Shown: positions 23,288 through 32,820 of the stretch, in pieces | Position numbering within the stretch: position 1 is the stretch's first letter | Layout: the number at the start of each line of letters is the position of its first letter | Assembly: GCA_964428355.1 (NCBI GenBank) | Contig: CAYRYU010000050.1 | Span: 1 to 50,340, forward strand | From: CAYRYU01 sp964428355 | Lineage (GTDB): Bacteria > Muiribacteriota > Ozemobacteria > Ozemobacterales > Ozemobacteraceae | DNA: 50,340 nt | Direction: 5' to 3' | Notes under the pieces: generated by a model | What the model saw: only the letters and a program-made list of their open reading frames with translations | What the model was told of the DNA's origin: nothing | Databases searched by the model: none | Translations under genes and position numbers: made by a program

Positions 23288-23641
23288 CTATTTGGGCTTG
23301 ATTTTCCGGATCCCTTCCGAAACATCGGTTCCGGTTTCCGCGAGGGGGATGATCCCCGCCATTGTGAAAACCGAGACCATCAGGCGATTCAACCCCACGA
23401 GGACGAGCTTTCCCTTGAAGTCGTCGAGAATTTTCATCGTCACATCCATGACCGAAGCCACCCCGGGGCTGTTGATGGCTTTGCACGCGGACAGGTCCAG
23501 GATGATGTACACTTTCCCGTCCTTGAGCAGTGCCCCCACTTTTTCCTGGACTTTTCGTCCCGCATCGGCGGCGAAATACCCTCCGACGCCGAGAATGGAA
23601 ATCCCTTCCATTTCCTTCTGCGTCACGGTAAACGGTTCCAT
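23288..23641 (-). CDS. STAS-domain anti-sigma-factor antagonist-like protein
   Basis: The 117-aa product is a single STAS domain of the SpoIIAA/RsbV type: strand pattern then LDLSACKAINSPGVASV, where S58 is the position phosphorylated in partner-switching. Such proteins bind anti-sigma kinases when unphosphorylated. No anti-sigma kinase is adjacent, but the gene is the third in a minus-strand operon after a hybrid sensor kinase and a membrane HEAT protein (15-bp gap), so its phosphorylation state may be set by those. Confidence 0.82.
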   Translation of the reverse strand: MEPFTVTQKEMEGISILGVGGYFAADAGRKVQEKVGALLKDGKVYIILDLSACKAINSPGVASVMDVTMKILDDFKGKLVLVGLNRLMVSVFTMAGIIPLAETGTDVSEGIRKIKPK

Positions 23642-23656
23642 CAGGGCTCCTTGCGA

Positions 23657-26056
23657 CTACAATTTTCTGAATTCCGTGGAGCGGGCCAAAATCACACCTT
23701 GGGACGTCTTCCGGAAGGGTACCACGAGGGCCTCTATTTTGTCTCCTGTTCTGGGAAGAAAAAATCCGTCCTGGGTGGGGTAGAGGACGAATTTGTCTCC
23801 GCCCTTGTCTATTACGAGAATGCCTTTGGACATTTCGTCCACCGCCTCAACTTTTCCGGAGACGGCGACAGGGCTTGCGACGAGGCCGCCCATTTTGGGG
23901 GGGCTGGTGGGGCGGGATATCAAGCCGGAAAAGGAGGCCCATCCCCATGCCGTCCAGATGATGAAAGCGGAGGCTGCCGCGACCTTCAGACGACCCACCC
24001 AGATCTGGAACCCGGTGGGCTCTTCCCGTTGCGAAGATGTGAAGGGGCGTTGTCCGCGGGGAATGGCGTAGGCGGGTTTCGGTCCCTGGCGGCGGGATTC
24101 GTCTTTCTTCCATCTCTCTTCGAGGCCTCCCTCGAGTGTCCGCAACGCATCTGTGCGCATTACTCCGGTCTGGAGAAGAGTTTCCCCGGTCTGGGTCCTG
24201 AGGCTCCTGACCAGGCGGGCGGGGTCACCCGAAAGCCTCTTTTCAAGCTTGAAGAGGGAGAAAAGATTGTCTGGCGCGGGGTTTGCCTGGTAGAGGCAGA
24301 GCCCGGCCTCGAACAGCTTGGGGGCGGGGCCGGATGCCAGGAAGTTCTCGAGGTGATCCCTGACCAGGCCGAAATCGAAATGGATCATGCAGGCGAGCGC
24401 CATTCCCTGCTTTCCCGGGTCTTTGCCGGACAACATCGCGCCCAGCGCTGATACGGCCTGTCCCAGGTCGAACTTCTGGAGGATTTTCAGGGCGGTCGCT
24501 TTCATCCTCGGATTGGGGACCGAAAGATACTTTCCTATGAAAGGGAAAACCTGGTCGGGAACGAAGGTTCCAAGATATTCGAGTGCCGCCGAAGCCAGGT
24601 TCATGTCTGCCGATTTCACGAACTGGTCTGCCGCGGGCGTGAAGCTTCCGAGTTTCAGCCTGGTCGCTGAGCGGAGGGCCACCGCCCTTAGGTCGGTGGG
24701 AACCTGTGACGAGGTGTTCAAAAGGCCCGCCAGCTCGGCCTTGACACGTGGAGCATCGGTTTCCTCCCACGAGGCGACCCTTCGGATCCTTTCCTCGGGA
24801 GTGTCCGGCGGCTTGGGTGTTGTAGCTTCCGCGGGTCGGGATGTCGAAGAAGGCTTTTCGGGGGGCTTCCCCAAGGGGATGGCGGCGGGGGGATGTGTGG
24901 AGGGAGGGGGTGCAATGAGAATCTTCCTCCATGCCTCCTTGATCGATGCATCGACCGGCCACCCGAGGGCGGCTTCGAAAGCAGCCCTGACCCCGGGTTT
25001 GGAGATGTGCCGAAGGATATCCGCCTGGAGTTCCTCATCGAGGGTTCCGCCCGCTTCGGACAGGCGTTCGGTGCATTCCTGGACGTAGCGGATGGCTTTT
25101 CTCTGAAGAATCCACTTCTGAAGGTTCTCCTGATAGGTCGAGTATCCATCTCCAAGGATCCCCGACTGTTCGATGATGCGGCAGGCTCCCTGGGCAACCT
25201 CTTTCAGGACGGCGGATTTCCTTTCCTCCGACCGTTCCGCCAGTTCCCAGAGTTGGAACGGGACCTGTGGATCGGGATTCGTTTCCACGAGCAGGCCGCC
25301 CCGCTTCAAGAGATCCGGGTTCGATTCGGCGGCGAAGAACTTCAATAGGAGCGGCTTGATTTCCTCGAACGGAAGGAAGAAACAGTTTCTGAGAGCCGCG
25401 ATCTTGTCGGCGTTTTCCTTGGATAGCAACAGTGCCTGGAGGTATTCGAGGGCTTCAGCGAGGTCGATCGAGGCGAGCCCGCGTATCGCCAGGGCACGGA
25501 TGCGGGGATCGGTCGAGGTGAGGAGCTTGGGAAGGAATCCTACCAGTAGATCGGGATGCCGGACGGACAGGACTTCGAGGGCGGCAAGCCTTACGCTGAG
25601 GCTTTCGGAAACCAGGAACTCGGGAAGCTTCCCGCATTTGTCGGGAGGCCAGTGAGGGGAAAACGTCCGCAGGAGGGCGGCAGCCACGAGCGGACTTTTT
25701 TCCGCCGCGATGAGTTCATCGGAGATTCCCGCGAAACGTTTCGCACCCTCCGGCGAAATCTGGGAAAGAAGGGTCAACCGTCCCCTTTCGTCGGCCTCGG
25801 AGAATCTCACTTGGAACTGGGTTTCGTCGGGAACGGAAGAGGAAACGGCTTTTTCCCCAGATAGGCGCCTCTGGACGGAAATGACGGCATAGGACAGGAG
25901 GCGTCGGCACTCCTCGTCGTCCTCCACCTTCTGGCGTTCGAGGAGAACCAGCAGTAGCGCTTCGGAAGCTCCCGATCGCAGAACACCCTCCAGGGCCGCC
26001 ACGCGGTCGGACTTGTGGGGGGCGTCGAGATCTCTTCTTAGTTCAGCCTCGATCAC
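23657..26056 (-). CDS. Membrane-anchored HEAT-repeat protein with C-terminal beta domain
   Basis: The 799-aa protein is nearly all alpha-helical HEAT-type repeats in two blocks (about 10-360 and 420-660) separated by a Pro-rich linker (about 380-415). A single membrane helix (about 690-712, Trp-rich) and a small OB-like beta domain (about 725-799) facing the other side follow. It starts with GTG at 26056, directly abutting the stop TAA of the sensor kinase gene, so translation is coupled. It probably serves as a membrane scaffold between the kinase and the STAS protein; no enzymatic motif. Confidence 0.75.
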   Translation of the reverse strand: MIEAELRRDLDAPHKSDRVAALEGVLRSGASEALLLVLLERQKVEDDEECRRLLSYAVISVQRRLSGEKAVSSSVPDETQFQVRFSEADERGRLTLLSQISPEGAKRFAGISDELIAAEKSPLVAAALLRTFSPHWPPDKCGKLPEFLVSESLSVRLAALEVLSVRHPDLLVGFLPKLLTSTDPRIRALAIRGLASIDLAEALEYLQALLLSKENADKIAALRNCFFLPFEEIKPLLLKFFAAESNPDLLKRGGLLVETNPDPQVPFQLWELAERSEERKSAVLKEVAQGACRIIEQSGILGDGYSTYQENLQKWILQRKAIRYVQECTERLSEAGGTLDEELQADILRHISKPGVRAAFEAALGWPVDASIKEAWRKILIAPPPSTHPPAAIPLGKPPEKPSSTSRPAEATTPKPPDTPEERIRRVASWEETDAPRVKAELAGLLNTSSQVPTDLRAVALRSATRLKLGSFTPAADQFVKSADMNLASAALEYLGTFVPDQVFPFIGKYLSVPNPRMKATALKILQKFDLGQAVSALGAMLSGKDPGKQGMALACMIHFDFGLVRDHLENFLASGPAPKLFEAGLCLYQANPAPDNLFSLFKLEKRLSGDPARLVRSLRTQTGETLLQTGVMRTDALRTLEGGLEERWKKDESRRQGPKPAYAIPRGQRPFTSSQREEPTGFQIWVGRLKVAAASAFIIWTAWGWASFSGLISRPTSPPKMGGLVASPVAVSGKVEAVDEMSKGILVIDKGGDKFVLYPTQDGFFLPRTGDKIEALVVPFRKTSQGVILARSTEFRKL

Positions 26057-29000
26057 TTAACCCAGGATCTCCCTGACCTTCCGGAGAAGGGAATCGCGGG
26101 TGTAGGGTTTCATGATCAACTGGAGCCCCTCTTCGATGACGAACTCGGTCGGGATCGCCGAAGAGGGATATCCGCTTGTGAAAAGGACCCGGATATCGGG
26201 ATAGCTTCTCCTGATCTCCTCGTAAACCTCCCGGCCTCCCTTGCGGGGCATGATTACATCCAGCAGGGCGAGGTGGATGAGCCTGGAATTCTCCCGAAGA
26301 ACCAGAAGGGCTTCCTCCCCGTCGGAAGCCGTCAGGACCTTGTAGCCTCCCAGTTCCAAAAGGCGTTTCCCGAGTCGCCGAAGGCCCTCGTCATCCTCCG
26401 CGAGAAGGATGGTCTCCGCTCCCCCGTTGACCTTCTCCGCATGGGACAGATGGACTTCCGAGGCCTTTTGTTCCGCGATAGGCAGATAGACCTTGAATGT
26501 GCTTCCCCGGCCGGGTTCCGAATAGGCCGTGATCATGCCGCTGTGCTGATGGACGATCCCATACACCACGGCGAGGCCGAGTCCGGTCCCCTTTTCGAGC
26601 CCCTTCGTGGTGAAAAAGGGCTCGAAGACCTTGGGAAGATCCTCGCGCTTGATGCCGGAACCAGTGTCGGAGAAGCTCAGGAGCGCGAAACGCCCGACCC
26701 GGGAGTCGGGGTGGGTTCGGGTGTATTCCTCGTCGATGAGCACGTTCTCGGTTTCGATCGTGATCTTCCCACCCGTGGGCATTGCGTCCCGGGAATTGAT
26801 AGCGAAGTTCATCAGGATCTGGTCTACCTGGACCGGGTCCGCGAAGATGGTACCTAGGCGGAATCCGGGGATGAAGTGGATTTCGATGTTTTCGGGTATG
26901 ATCCTCCGGAGCATCTTCATGGTTTCGGGAATCCGCAGGTTCAGATCGAGGTGCGAAGGATTGAGTACCTGTCGCCGGCTGAATGCCAGCATCTTGCGGG
27001 TGAGATCGGACCCCTTGTCGATGGCGGCAATGATCGCCTTCACCTGTTCAGCCCTCTCGGGATCTCCGGAGGCTCCCACATCGAGAAGTTCGGCATTTCC
27101 GAGGATGATCCCGAGGAGATTGTTGAAATCGTGCGCGATTCCCCCCGCCATCTGCCCTATCGCTTCCATTTTCTGGGCCTGGCGGAGCTGGGATTCGCTC
27201 CTCTGAAGGGCCTGGGTCGCTTCCTCGCGCTCGATGGCGTTTCCGATGATTTCGATGATGGTTCGTAGAAGAACCTGTTCGGTTTCTATCCATTCCCCGA
27301 GACGGCCGGTTCCAATGAAGCCGACGAAACCCGCGGTCCTACCTCCGACCGTCAGCGGAAGAAGGAGGATCGAGCGGATTCCGAGATCCTCGAGGGTGGC
27401 TTTTTCCTCGGAATCCTCGGGCGTCATGAGCGAAACGTCGGGGACCCTGATGTTCTCCTTCTGGTTGAGCCTCCGGACCCAGTTGAGAGGAAGGTTGGAC
27501 GCCATCGCCCTGAACATCGAGATTTTGGAAGGGGCTCCGGGAGCCCGCCATTCGAAACAGTTTTCGGCGACCCGGCCCCGGCCCTCGAACCGGAAAAGGA
27601 AGCTGGCCGAAGCCTCCGCCAGGGTTCCGAGTTCTCCGAGCGATGCCAGAAGCGCTTCCTGGATGTCGGACGTCCAGACAAACCGGGAGGAAATCGTTGC
27701 GATGACGTGCTCGATCTCGGCGCGCCTTTTCAACGCGCCTTCGGCCTTCTTTCTTTCAGTGATGTCCTCGACGATCTGGAGGATTCCCGGAATTCCACGG
27801 CTTGCATCGGATCTCGGAATCGACTGGATTTCCAAAAACTTCTGCAGGCTGGGCTCGAAGATCTCCAGGGTGGTCGGGGAGTTGCTTTTCAATGCCTGGT
27901 AGCTCGGGCACCATTCGGGAGGCTTCTGGGTCCCGTGGAAGACTTCGTAGCACTTGACGAGACGGGTCGGGTCCTGGAGCGCGGGGAAGGTTTCACGTGC
28001 CTTGCGGTTGGCCAGGATTATGTTGAAATCCTTGTCCTGGACCGTGACGATGTCAGTGATGCTGTCGAAGGTGTTCTCCCAGTCCTGGGAGATCTGGAAA
28101 AGGCCTGCTTCGAGGGCTTTGTGCCTGGAGATGTCAGTGAGAACACCATTGAAACCACAGGGTTTGCCCTGGGACTTTACCACCCTTATTGCGGTCCGGA
28201 CCCATTTGAACACCCCGGTTTTCGTCCAGATCCTGAACTCGGTGACCGAGGATTGCTCGTCGCGGCGCTGGTGGAATACCTTCCGGACAGATTCCAGATC
28301 GTCGGGAAAGATGAAGCTCTCGAATTCGGCTCCGATTACCTCCTGGACCGTGAATCCGAGCAACTTCCTCACTACGGGGCTGATGAACGAGAATTTCCCT
28401 TCCGAATCGAGGGAAAAGATGATGTCCTCGAGGTTTTCGACCAGCTCGCGGTAACGTTCCTCGCTCTTTTTCATCGCCTCCTGGACGAGACTGCGCACCA
28501 GATACCCCCAGATTGCGGCCATCAGGAGCGTCAACTGCCGGACATCCCCATCGGAGTAGTCGGAATCCTTGTTGGCGATTCCCACCACCGCGACGATCTC
28601 GTTCCCGGAAAAGATGGGAGCGGAAAGAAACCTGGCAAGACGGATGTGGCCCTTTGGAAACCCTTTCTTCAGGGGGTTGGGACGAAGGAAATCGTTGTCG
28701 ATCACGGCTTTGCGCTGCCGAACCGCTTCGCTCCAAAAGCCGGTCTGCGAGAGGTGGGAGGAGGGTTTTGGGGAGCCGATCGCGCAGCCCGGGCCCAACC
28801 CCTCTGTCGAGGCCGCGAGCGTGAAGTTGCGTGTCTTCTCCTCGTATCTGAAGATGAAGCCGGCGCTGCTCGATGTCAGCCTAAGTGCCTGCTTGAGGGC
28901 GAACTCCATCAACTCCTGGGAGTCCGCCGCCTTGAACCGGGTGATCTCGATCAGGGACTGGACCCGTGCCTCGTTCTTCCGGATCTCCTCCTCGAGGGTC

Positions 29001-29407
29001 TTGAGGCGGGCGATATCCCTTACCTTCTCCCTCTCGATCGCCACCCTGATCGAATGGGCCAGGTCCGCACCCCGGAAGGACCCTTTGACGAGGCAATCGG
29101 AAGCGCCTTCCCGAACGGCTTCCAGCGCCGTTTTCCCGTCCCCCTGCTCCGCGAGGAGGATTACAGGGGAAGTTTTGGCGTGTTGAAGGACCTGTTGGAG
29201 AGTATCGAGACAGGATGGCCCGGGAACTCCGGGATCCACAAGGATGGCGTCGGGAACTTCACCCGACACCTGGGAGATGAAGCCCGGGATATTCGGAGAG
29301 GAAACCACCTGGAAAGCCGTCCCGTTCTTCTTCACCAGCATCTTTTCGATGCGGGCGACGTCTCGCGGGGCCCCGGAGACGAGAAAGATCCTCAATGGCG
29401 GATTCAC
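26057..29407 (-). CDS. Hybrid sensor histidine kinase (REC-GAF-PAS-PAS-GAF-HK-REC)
   Basis: The 1116-aa soluble protein contains an N-terminal receiver (about 1-125), a GAF domain (about 155-310), two PAS domains (about 320-445 and 447-570), a second GAF (about 580-735), a histidine-kinase dimerisation box AHDFNNLL with phospho-H759, a HATPase domain (DTGSGI, GTGLGLAV boxes), and a C-terminal receiver with phospho-acceptor D1050 in LLDVIMP. The N-terminal receiver keeps D58 in LVDPG but lacks the usual acidic pair after strand 1 (SGAPRD), so it may not be phosphorylated normally. There is no membrane segment, so it senses cytoplasmic cues. GTG start with GGAG 7 nt upstream. First gene of an operon with HEAT and STAS genes. 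Confidence 0.9.
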   Translation of the reverse strand: MNPPLRIFLVSGAPRDVARIEKMLVKKNGTAFQVVSSPNIPGFISQVSGEVPDAILVDPGVPGPSCLDTLQQVLQHAKTSPVILLAEQGDGKTALEAVREGASDCLVKGSFRGADLAHSIRVAIEREKVRDIARLKTLEEEIRKNEARVQSLIEITRFKAADSQELMEFALKQALRLTSSSAGFIFRYEEKTRNFTLAASTEGLGPGCAIGSPKPSSHLSQTGFWSEAVRQRKAVIDNDFLRPNPLKKGFPKGHIRLARFLSAPIFSGNEIVAVVGIANKDSDYSDGDVRQLTLLMAAIWGYLVRSLVQEAMKKSEERYRELVENLEDIIFSLDSEGKFSFISPVVRKLLGFTVQEVIGAEFESFIFPDDLESVRKVFHQRRDEQSSVTEFRIWTKTGVFKWVRTAIRVVKSQGKPCGFNGVLTDISRHKALEAGLFQISQDWENTFDSITDIVTVQDKDFNIILANRKARETFPALQDPTRLVKCYEVFHGTQKPPEWCPSYQALKSNSPTTLEIFEPSLQKFLEIQSIPRSDASRGIPGILQIVEDITERKKAEGALKRRAEIEHVIATISSRFVWTSDIQEALLASLGELGTLAEASASFLFRFEGRGRVAENCFEWRAPGAPSKISMFRAMASNLPLNWVRRLNQKENIRVPDVSLMTPEDSEEKATLEDLGIRSILLLPLTVGGRTAGFVGFIGTGRLGEWIETEQVLLRTIIEIIGNAIEREEATQALQRSESQLRQAQKMEAIGQMAGGIAHDFNNLLGIILGNAELLDVGASGDPERAEQVKAIIAAIDKGSDLTRKMLAFSRRQVLNPSHLDLNLRIPETMKMLRRIIPENIEIHFIPGFRLGTIFADPVQVDQILMNFAINSRDAMPTGGKITIETENVLIDEEYTRTHPDSRVGRFALLSFSDTGSGIKREDLPKVFEPFFTTKGLEKGTGLGLAVVYGIVHQHSGMITAYSEPGRGSTFKVYLPIAEQKASEVHLSHAEKVNGGAETILLAEDDEGLRRLGKRLLELGGYKVLTASDGEEALLVLRENSRLIHLALLDVIMPRKGGREVYEEIRRSYPDIRVLFTSGYPSSAIPTEFVIEEGLQLIMKPYTRDSLLRKVREILG

Positions 29408-29485
29408 GGTTCAGCTCCAACCCGTTGGAATTCGATGATTTCCGATCTCGGCAGTCTCCCATTGTATTTCCCGCGACCTTCCCTG

Positions 29486-30817
29486 TCAAACCCTCTCCCT
29501 TTCAAGGACCTTTGTGATCCAGAAGATCCCGATCGTCCCGACGATGATGTCTGTTGCCAGTCGTGCGACGAAGATCCCACGGATTCCGGACCAGCTCGCC
29601 CCAAGGATGGAAAGCGGGATCAGCAAAAGGATTACCCGTATTCCATTCAATGCGGTGGCGGATTTGGGCCGTTGGAGGCCGTTGAGGATGAACCCGCAGT
29701 ACCGGTGGACCTCCATCATGCCGTATCCGAAGGAGATGGTCCTGATATACGCGACGAGGATCTCGGCGACCTGCGGGTCGCTGGTGAAAATCCAGGCGAG
29801 GTTCGGAGCGAAGAGGAAAAAGGCTCCAGAAATGAAAAGTCCGTAGAGAAGGGCGAACCAGGTGGATATTCTCTGCGCCTCCCTGATTCGGTCAAGGCGT
29901 CCCGCCCCGAAATTCTGGCTGATGAAAGGGGTGAGCGAAATGCCCAGCGCCATGGGAATGACAAATGCGAACATCTCGATCCGGGAAGCGGCTCCGCAGG
30001 CGGCGACCGCGGCATTCCCGAAACGGCTGACGAGACCCGTTACGATCGCGGAAGAGATCGGCATGAGCATCATGCTTATGATGCCCGGAATTCCGAATGC
30101 CATGATCCTCCGGCAGGTTCCCCAAAAGGATTTCAGGATTCCCGGTTCGAAGACCAGGAGACCGTGCTTCACGGAGAGAAGGCGGATGAGCCAGACGGAG
30201 GAAACCGCCTGGGAAACGACCGTCGCCAATGCCGCTCCGAAGATTCCCAAAGCGGGCAATCCCAGGAACCCGAAGATCATGATCGGATCCAAAATGCAGT
30301 TCAGGGCCGTTCCCAGGATCATGAACCGGCTGGCGGCTTTCGAGTCTCCCAGTGAAATCAGGATTCCGTTTCCCATCATCGGAAGGGACATGGTGACGGC
30401 GCCCAGATACCAGGTCCGCATGTAGTCGCCGACAAGCTGAAGGGTGGCCCCGTCCGCGCCCAGCCTGGTGAAAACGGGGTCGATGGTCAGATACCCGACG
30501 ATCGACATTGCAATCGAGACCGAAACGGTCAGGCAGAACCCGTTCGAGACGAGTTCCCGGGCACCTTCCCTGTCCTGGCGACCCAGTGCGTGCGAGGTGA
30601 GAGTGGTGACCCCCGATCCGATCCCGCCCGCGATGAAGGTGAGCAGCATGACCACGGGGAAAGTGAAACCCATCGCCGCGAGCGGGAGGGTTCCCAATTT
30701 CGCAACGAACCATGTGTCGGCAAGGTTGTATGCGTTCATCGCAAAGGTCCCCGCAAGCATCGGAACGGCCATCCGTATCAGCGCCTGCTTGACATTCCCC
30801 TGGACAAGTACCGACAT
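29486..30817 (-). CDS. MATE-family multidrug/cation antiporter
   Basis: The 443-aa product has 12 hydrophobic segments and family landmarks: MAVPMLAGTFAMNAYNLAD near the start, GGIGSGVTTLTSHALG and QNFGAGRLDRI. MATE proteins export organic cations or metabolites using Na+ or H+ gradients. An AAGCAGGG unit occurs three times in tandem just before the ATG (30819-30842) and supplies the ribosome site region. It is the last gene after the ABC exporter operon, 73 bp downstream of the M1-like gene. Confidence 0.92.
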   Translation of the reverse strand: MSVLVQGNVKQALIRMAVPMLAGTFAMNAYNLADTWFVAKLGTLPLAAMGFTFPVVMLLTFIAGGIGSGVTTLTSHALGRQDREGARELVSNGFCLTVSVSIAMSIVGYLTIDPVFTRLGADGATLQLVGDYMRTWYLGAVTMSLPMMGNGILISLGDSKAASRFMILGTALNCILDPIMIFGFLGLPALGIFGAALATVVSQAVSSVWLIRLLSVKHGLLVFEPGILKSFWGTCRRIMAFGIPGIISMMLMPISSAIVTGLVSRFGNAAVAACGAASRIEMFAFVIPMALGISLTPFISQNFGAGRLDRIREAQRISTWFALLYGLFISGAFFLFAPNLAWIFTSDPQVAEILVAYIRTISFGYGMMEVHRYCGFILNGLQRPKSATALNGIRVILLLIPLSILGASWSGIRGIFVARLATDIIVGTIGIFWITKVLERERV

Positions 30818-30818
30818 C

Positions 30819-30842
30819 CCCTGCTTCCCTGCTTCCCTGCTT
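30819..30842 (-). repeat. 8-bp tandem repeat (AAGCAGGG x3) at the MATE start
   Basis: Three perfect 8-bp units end one to two bases before the ATG at 30817 and carry the only purine-rich ribosome site candidate. Copy-number change by slippage would alter the translation start region but not the coding frame. Confidence 0.6.
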
Positions 30843-30890
30843 CTTGCGCTTCAAGGCCGGGTCGCCTCACCCGGCGGAATTCCCGCCCGG

Positions 30891-31481
30891 TCAGGGCCCC
30901 GTCAGGATCAAACCCGAGGTTGCGGGATCTGCAAGGACGAAGGTCCTAAGCCTCTTGAGGTTGTTCATCACGTTCCTCCTCTCCGGGGCATTGGATGAAA
31001 AGGAGTAATCCGGTTCGGAGACGATGTTGAGGATCACCTGATGTGCGTCCGATGCGTTGTTCCGGGGATACCAGAAACTGGTCTGGTCGAGAAGGATCTT
31101 GTCCGACTGGATGAGCCCGGTACAGTCGTCGAACGCGTCGTGCCTCACCCGGTAGAAGAAGTCGATCTCCCTCTCTCCGGAAGCGATGTTGTAGAACCAG
31201 TAATACGGAGGGGTCCGCTTGAAGGCGATGTCCTTCTGGTCGGACGTGACCTTCATGTTCTGGATGTTCCCGTCACACCTCAGGATCACCGGATCTGAAC
31301 CGTTGTTGTTGAGGAATACCCTGGCGATGATCTCCGCCTCGTACTCCTCCGGAAAAAGATCGACGTAGATGTTCACGAACTCGAGGTCGTACATAGGTTC
31401 GCTCGCCGGTTGGGCGCACAGGCTTCCAGGGGCCAGAAGAATGATCGCGACCGGAAGGAAAAGAAGAATCGCTCTGTTCAT
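30891..31481 (-). CDS. Exported protein resembling the N-terminal domain of M1 aminopeptidases
   Basis: The 196-aa product has a signal peptide (residues about 1-24, ending CAQPA) and a single beta-sandwich domain. The YDLEFVNIYVDLFPEEYEAE start and the late DQTSFWYPRN motif are like the N-terminal substrate-positioning domain of M1-family metallopeptidases. The catalytic HExxH domain is absent; the gene ends cleanly, so this is a stand-alone domain rather than a break. A strong GGAGGGGG ribosome site precedes ATG. It lies between the exporter genes and the MATE gene. Function unknown. Confidence 0.6.
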   Translation of the reverse strand: MNRAILLFLPVAIILLAPGSLCAQPASEPMYDLEFVNIYVDLFPEEYEAEIIARVFLNNNGSDPVILRCDGNIQNMKVTSDQKDIAFKRTPPYYWFYNIASGEREIDFFYRVRHDAFDDCTGLIQSDKILLDQTSFWYPRNNASDAHQVILNIVSEPDYSFSSNAPERRNVMNNLKRLRTFVLADPATSGLILTGP

Positions 31482-31539
31482 ACCCCCTCCATCGGACGTT
31501 TTCGGGAATCAGTATACCATTTATGGCGGGCAGCGACCC

Positions 31540-32820
31540 CTATTGGGAATCCGGGGAGTCCTCCGGTTCTTCGGGGGAGGGGAAATCCAGTCGGACTTCC
31601 TCGCCCGAAGCGACGCCGGAAAGAACCTCGAGGAAGGAGATCCCCGTCCGGCCGGCAACTATCCGGCGCTTTTCCAGTCCCGGTTTCCCATGACCCGGGG
31701 CCGGCTTCACCCAAGCGAAGCAACCATCCTCGCCTTCCGAAGCGACCGCGGCCCTGGGGATGAAAAGACAGTCGGTGGCGATCCGGCATGCTATCTCGGC
31801 TTGGAATGTCATTCCCGGCCGCAAGGCGGGGTCCGGATCCGGAAGGTCGAGAACGACCCGGTATTCCTTCAGATAGCCCTCGGCATCGTTTCGGCCCAGC
31901 CTTTCGTTCCGGCTGATCGGGTAGAGCTCCCGGGAAGCCAGGCGGGCGGTGAAAACACGGTCAGGCAGCGCTGTGAGCGTGATCGATGCGGGATCCCCGA
32001 CATGGACGAACGGATAATCGGCGGACGGAACGTACAGGATCCCCCGGAACCGGTCGAGGTTCGGGAGCTCCAGAAGCTTGTCTCCCGGGCGGACTACCTT
32101 GTTGGCCTCGATCCGGCCCATCTCGTTGTTGAGGCGGACGAAAGGCTTGTAGACGATCCCGTCGCAGGGTGCCTTCACTACCGAAAGATCGATCTTTTCT
32201 CGGAGCGTATCGATTTTCCTCTGGCCCTGCTTGACCTGGAGCTCCTTCACGTTCAACGAGGCGACCCGCTTGTTCTCGAACTCCTTCAGCGCTTCCCGGG
32301 CACGCTTGAGTTCGAGCTCCGCAAGCTCGACATTGAGCTTGGCCTTCTGCAGCTCGATCTTGGAGAAAACAATCGAATCCTCCACTACGAGCACCTTCGC
32401 CTTTGCCAGCTCCAGCTCCTTCCTCTCGACCGTCAGTCTCAGGTCGATTCCGTCGTTCTGGAGATCGAACCTGGTCTTCTCATACTCCGACTTCGCGACC
32501 TCCAGCTCCTCTTTCGCCGCTTCGAGGGAGGTCTGGAATGCCGAATCTTCGAGCCTTATCACGACGTCGCCCGCATTAACACGTTCGCCGTCTTCCAGCA
32601 CGCTCTTGATCGTTACGAGGTTCGCGTCACGGATCTGGGGGGCATGGATGCTGACGCTTTCGGATGCCTCGATCTCCCCCTGGAAGACGAGTGTTTCGAA
32701 GCAGTCCCCCCTCTTCACCGGCGCGAATATCCCCTCGTCGGCATCCGAAGCCAGGGTGAGGGAAACCGGGATCAGCAGGGCCAGAACCGCTACCAACGGA
32801 AGAACCGTCCTATTCCTCAT
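31540..32820 (-). CDS. Periplasmic adaptor (membrane fusion protein) of ABC exporter, adaptor 1
   Basis: The 426-aa protein has a signal peptide (about 5-24), a split lipoyl/biotinyl domain (GEIEASESVSIHAP and a matching later half), a long coiled coil (about 95-210, KELELAKAKV...LKRAREALKEFE), and beta-barrel and membrane-proximal domains, the layout of HlyD/MacA adaptors. It starts inside the permease gene (11-bp overlap, GGAGG ribosome site in permease code). It should bridge the inner-membrane MacB-like permease to the TolC-like channel. A second, divergent adaptor is encoded in the same operon. Confidence 0.88.
   Translation of the reverse strand: MRNRTVLPLVAVLALLIPVSLTLASDADEGIFAPVKRGDCFETLVFQGEIEASESVSIHAPQIRDANLVTIKSVLEDGERVNAGDVVIRLEDSAFQTSLEAAKEELEVAKSEYEKTRFDLQNDGIDLRLTVERKELELAKAKVLVVEDSIVFSKIELQKAKLNVELAELELKRAREALKEFENKRVASLNVKELQVKQGQRKIDTLREKIDLSVVKAPCDGIVYKPFVRLNNEMGRIEANKVVRPGDKLLELPNLDRFRGILYVPSADYPFVHVGDPASITLTALPDRVFTARLASRELYPISRNERLGRNDAEGYLKEYRVVLDLPDPDPALRPGMTFQAEIACRIATDCLFIPRAAVASEGEDGCFAWVKPAPGHGKPGLEKRRIVAGRTGISFLEVLSGVASGEEVRLDFPSPEEPEDSPDSQ

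Noticed and set aside
27707..30355. 882-codon plus-strand open frame
   Set aside because: It is antisense across the end of the MATE gene and much of the hybrid kinase; its translation is low-complexity (Asp/Gly/Arg/Pro) with no family features.
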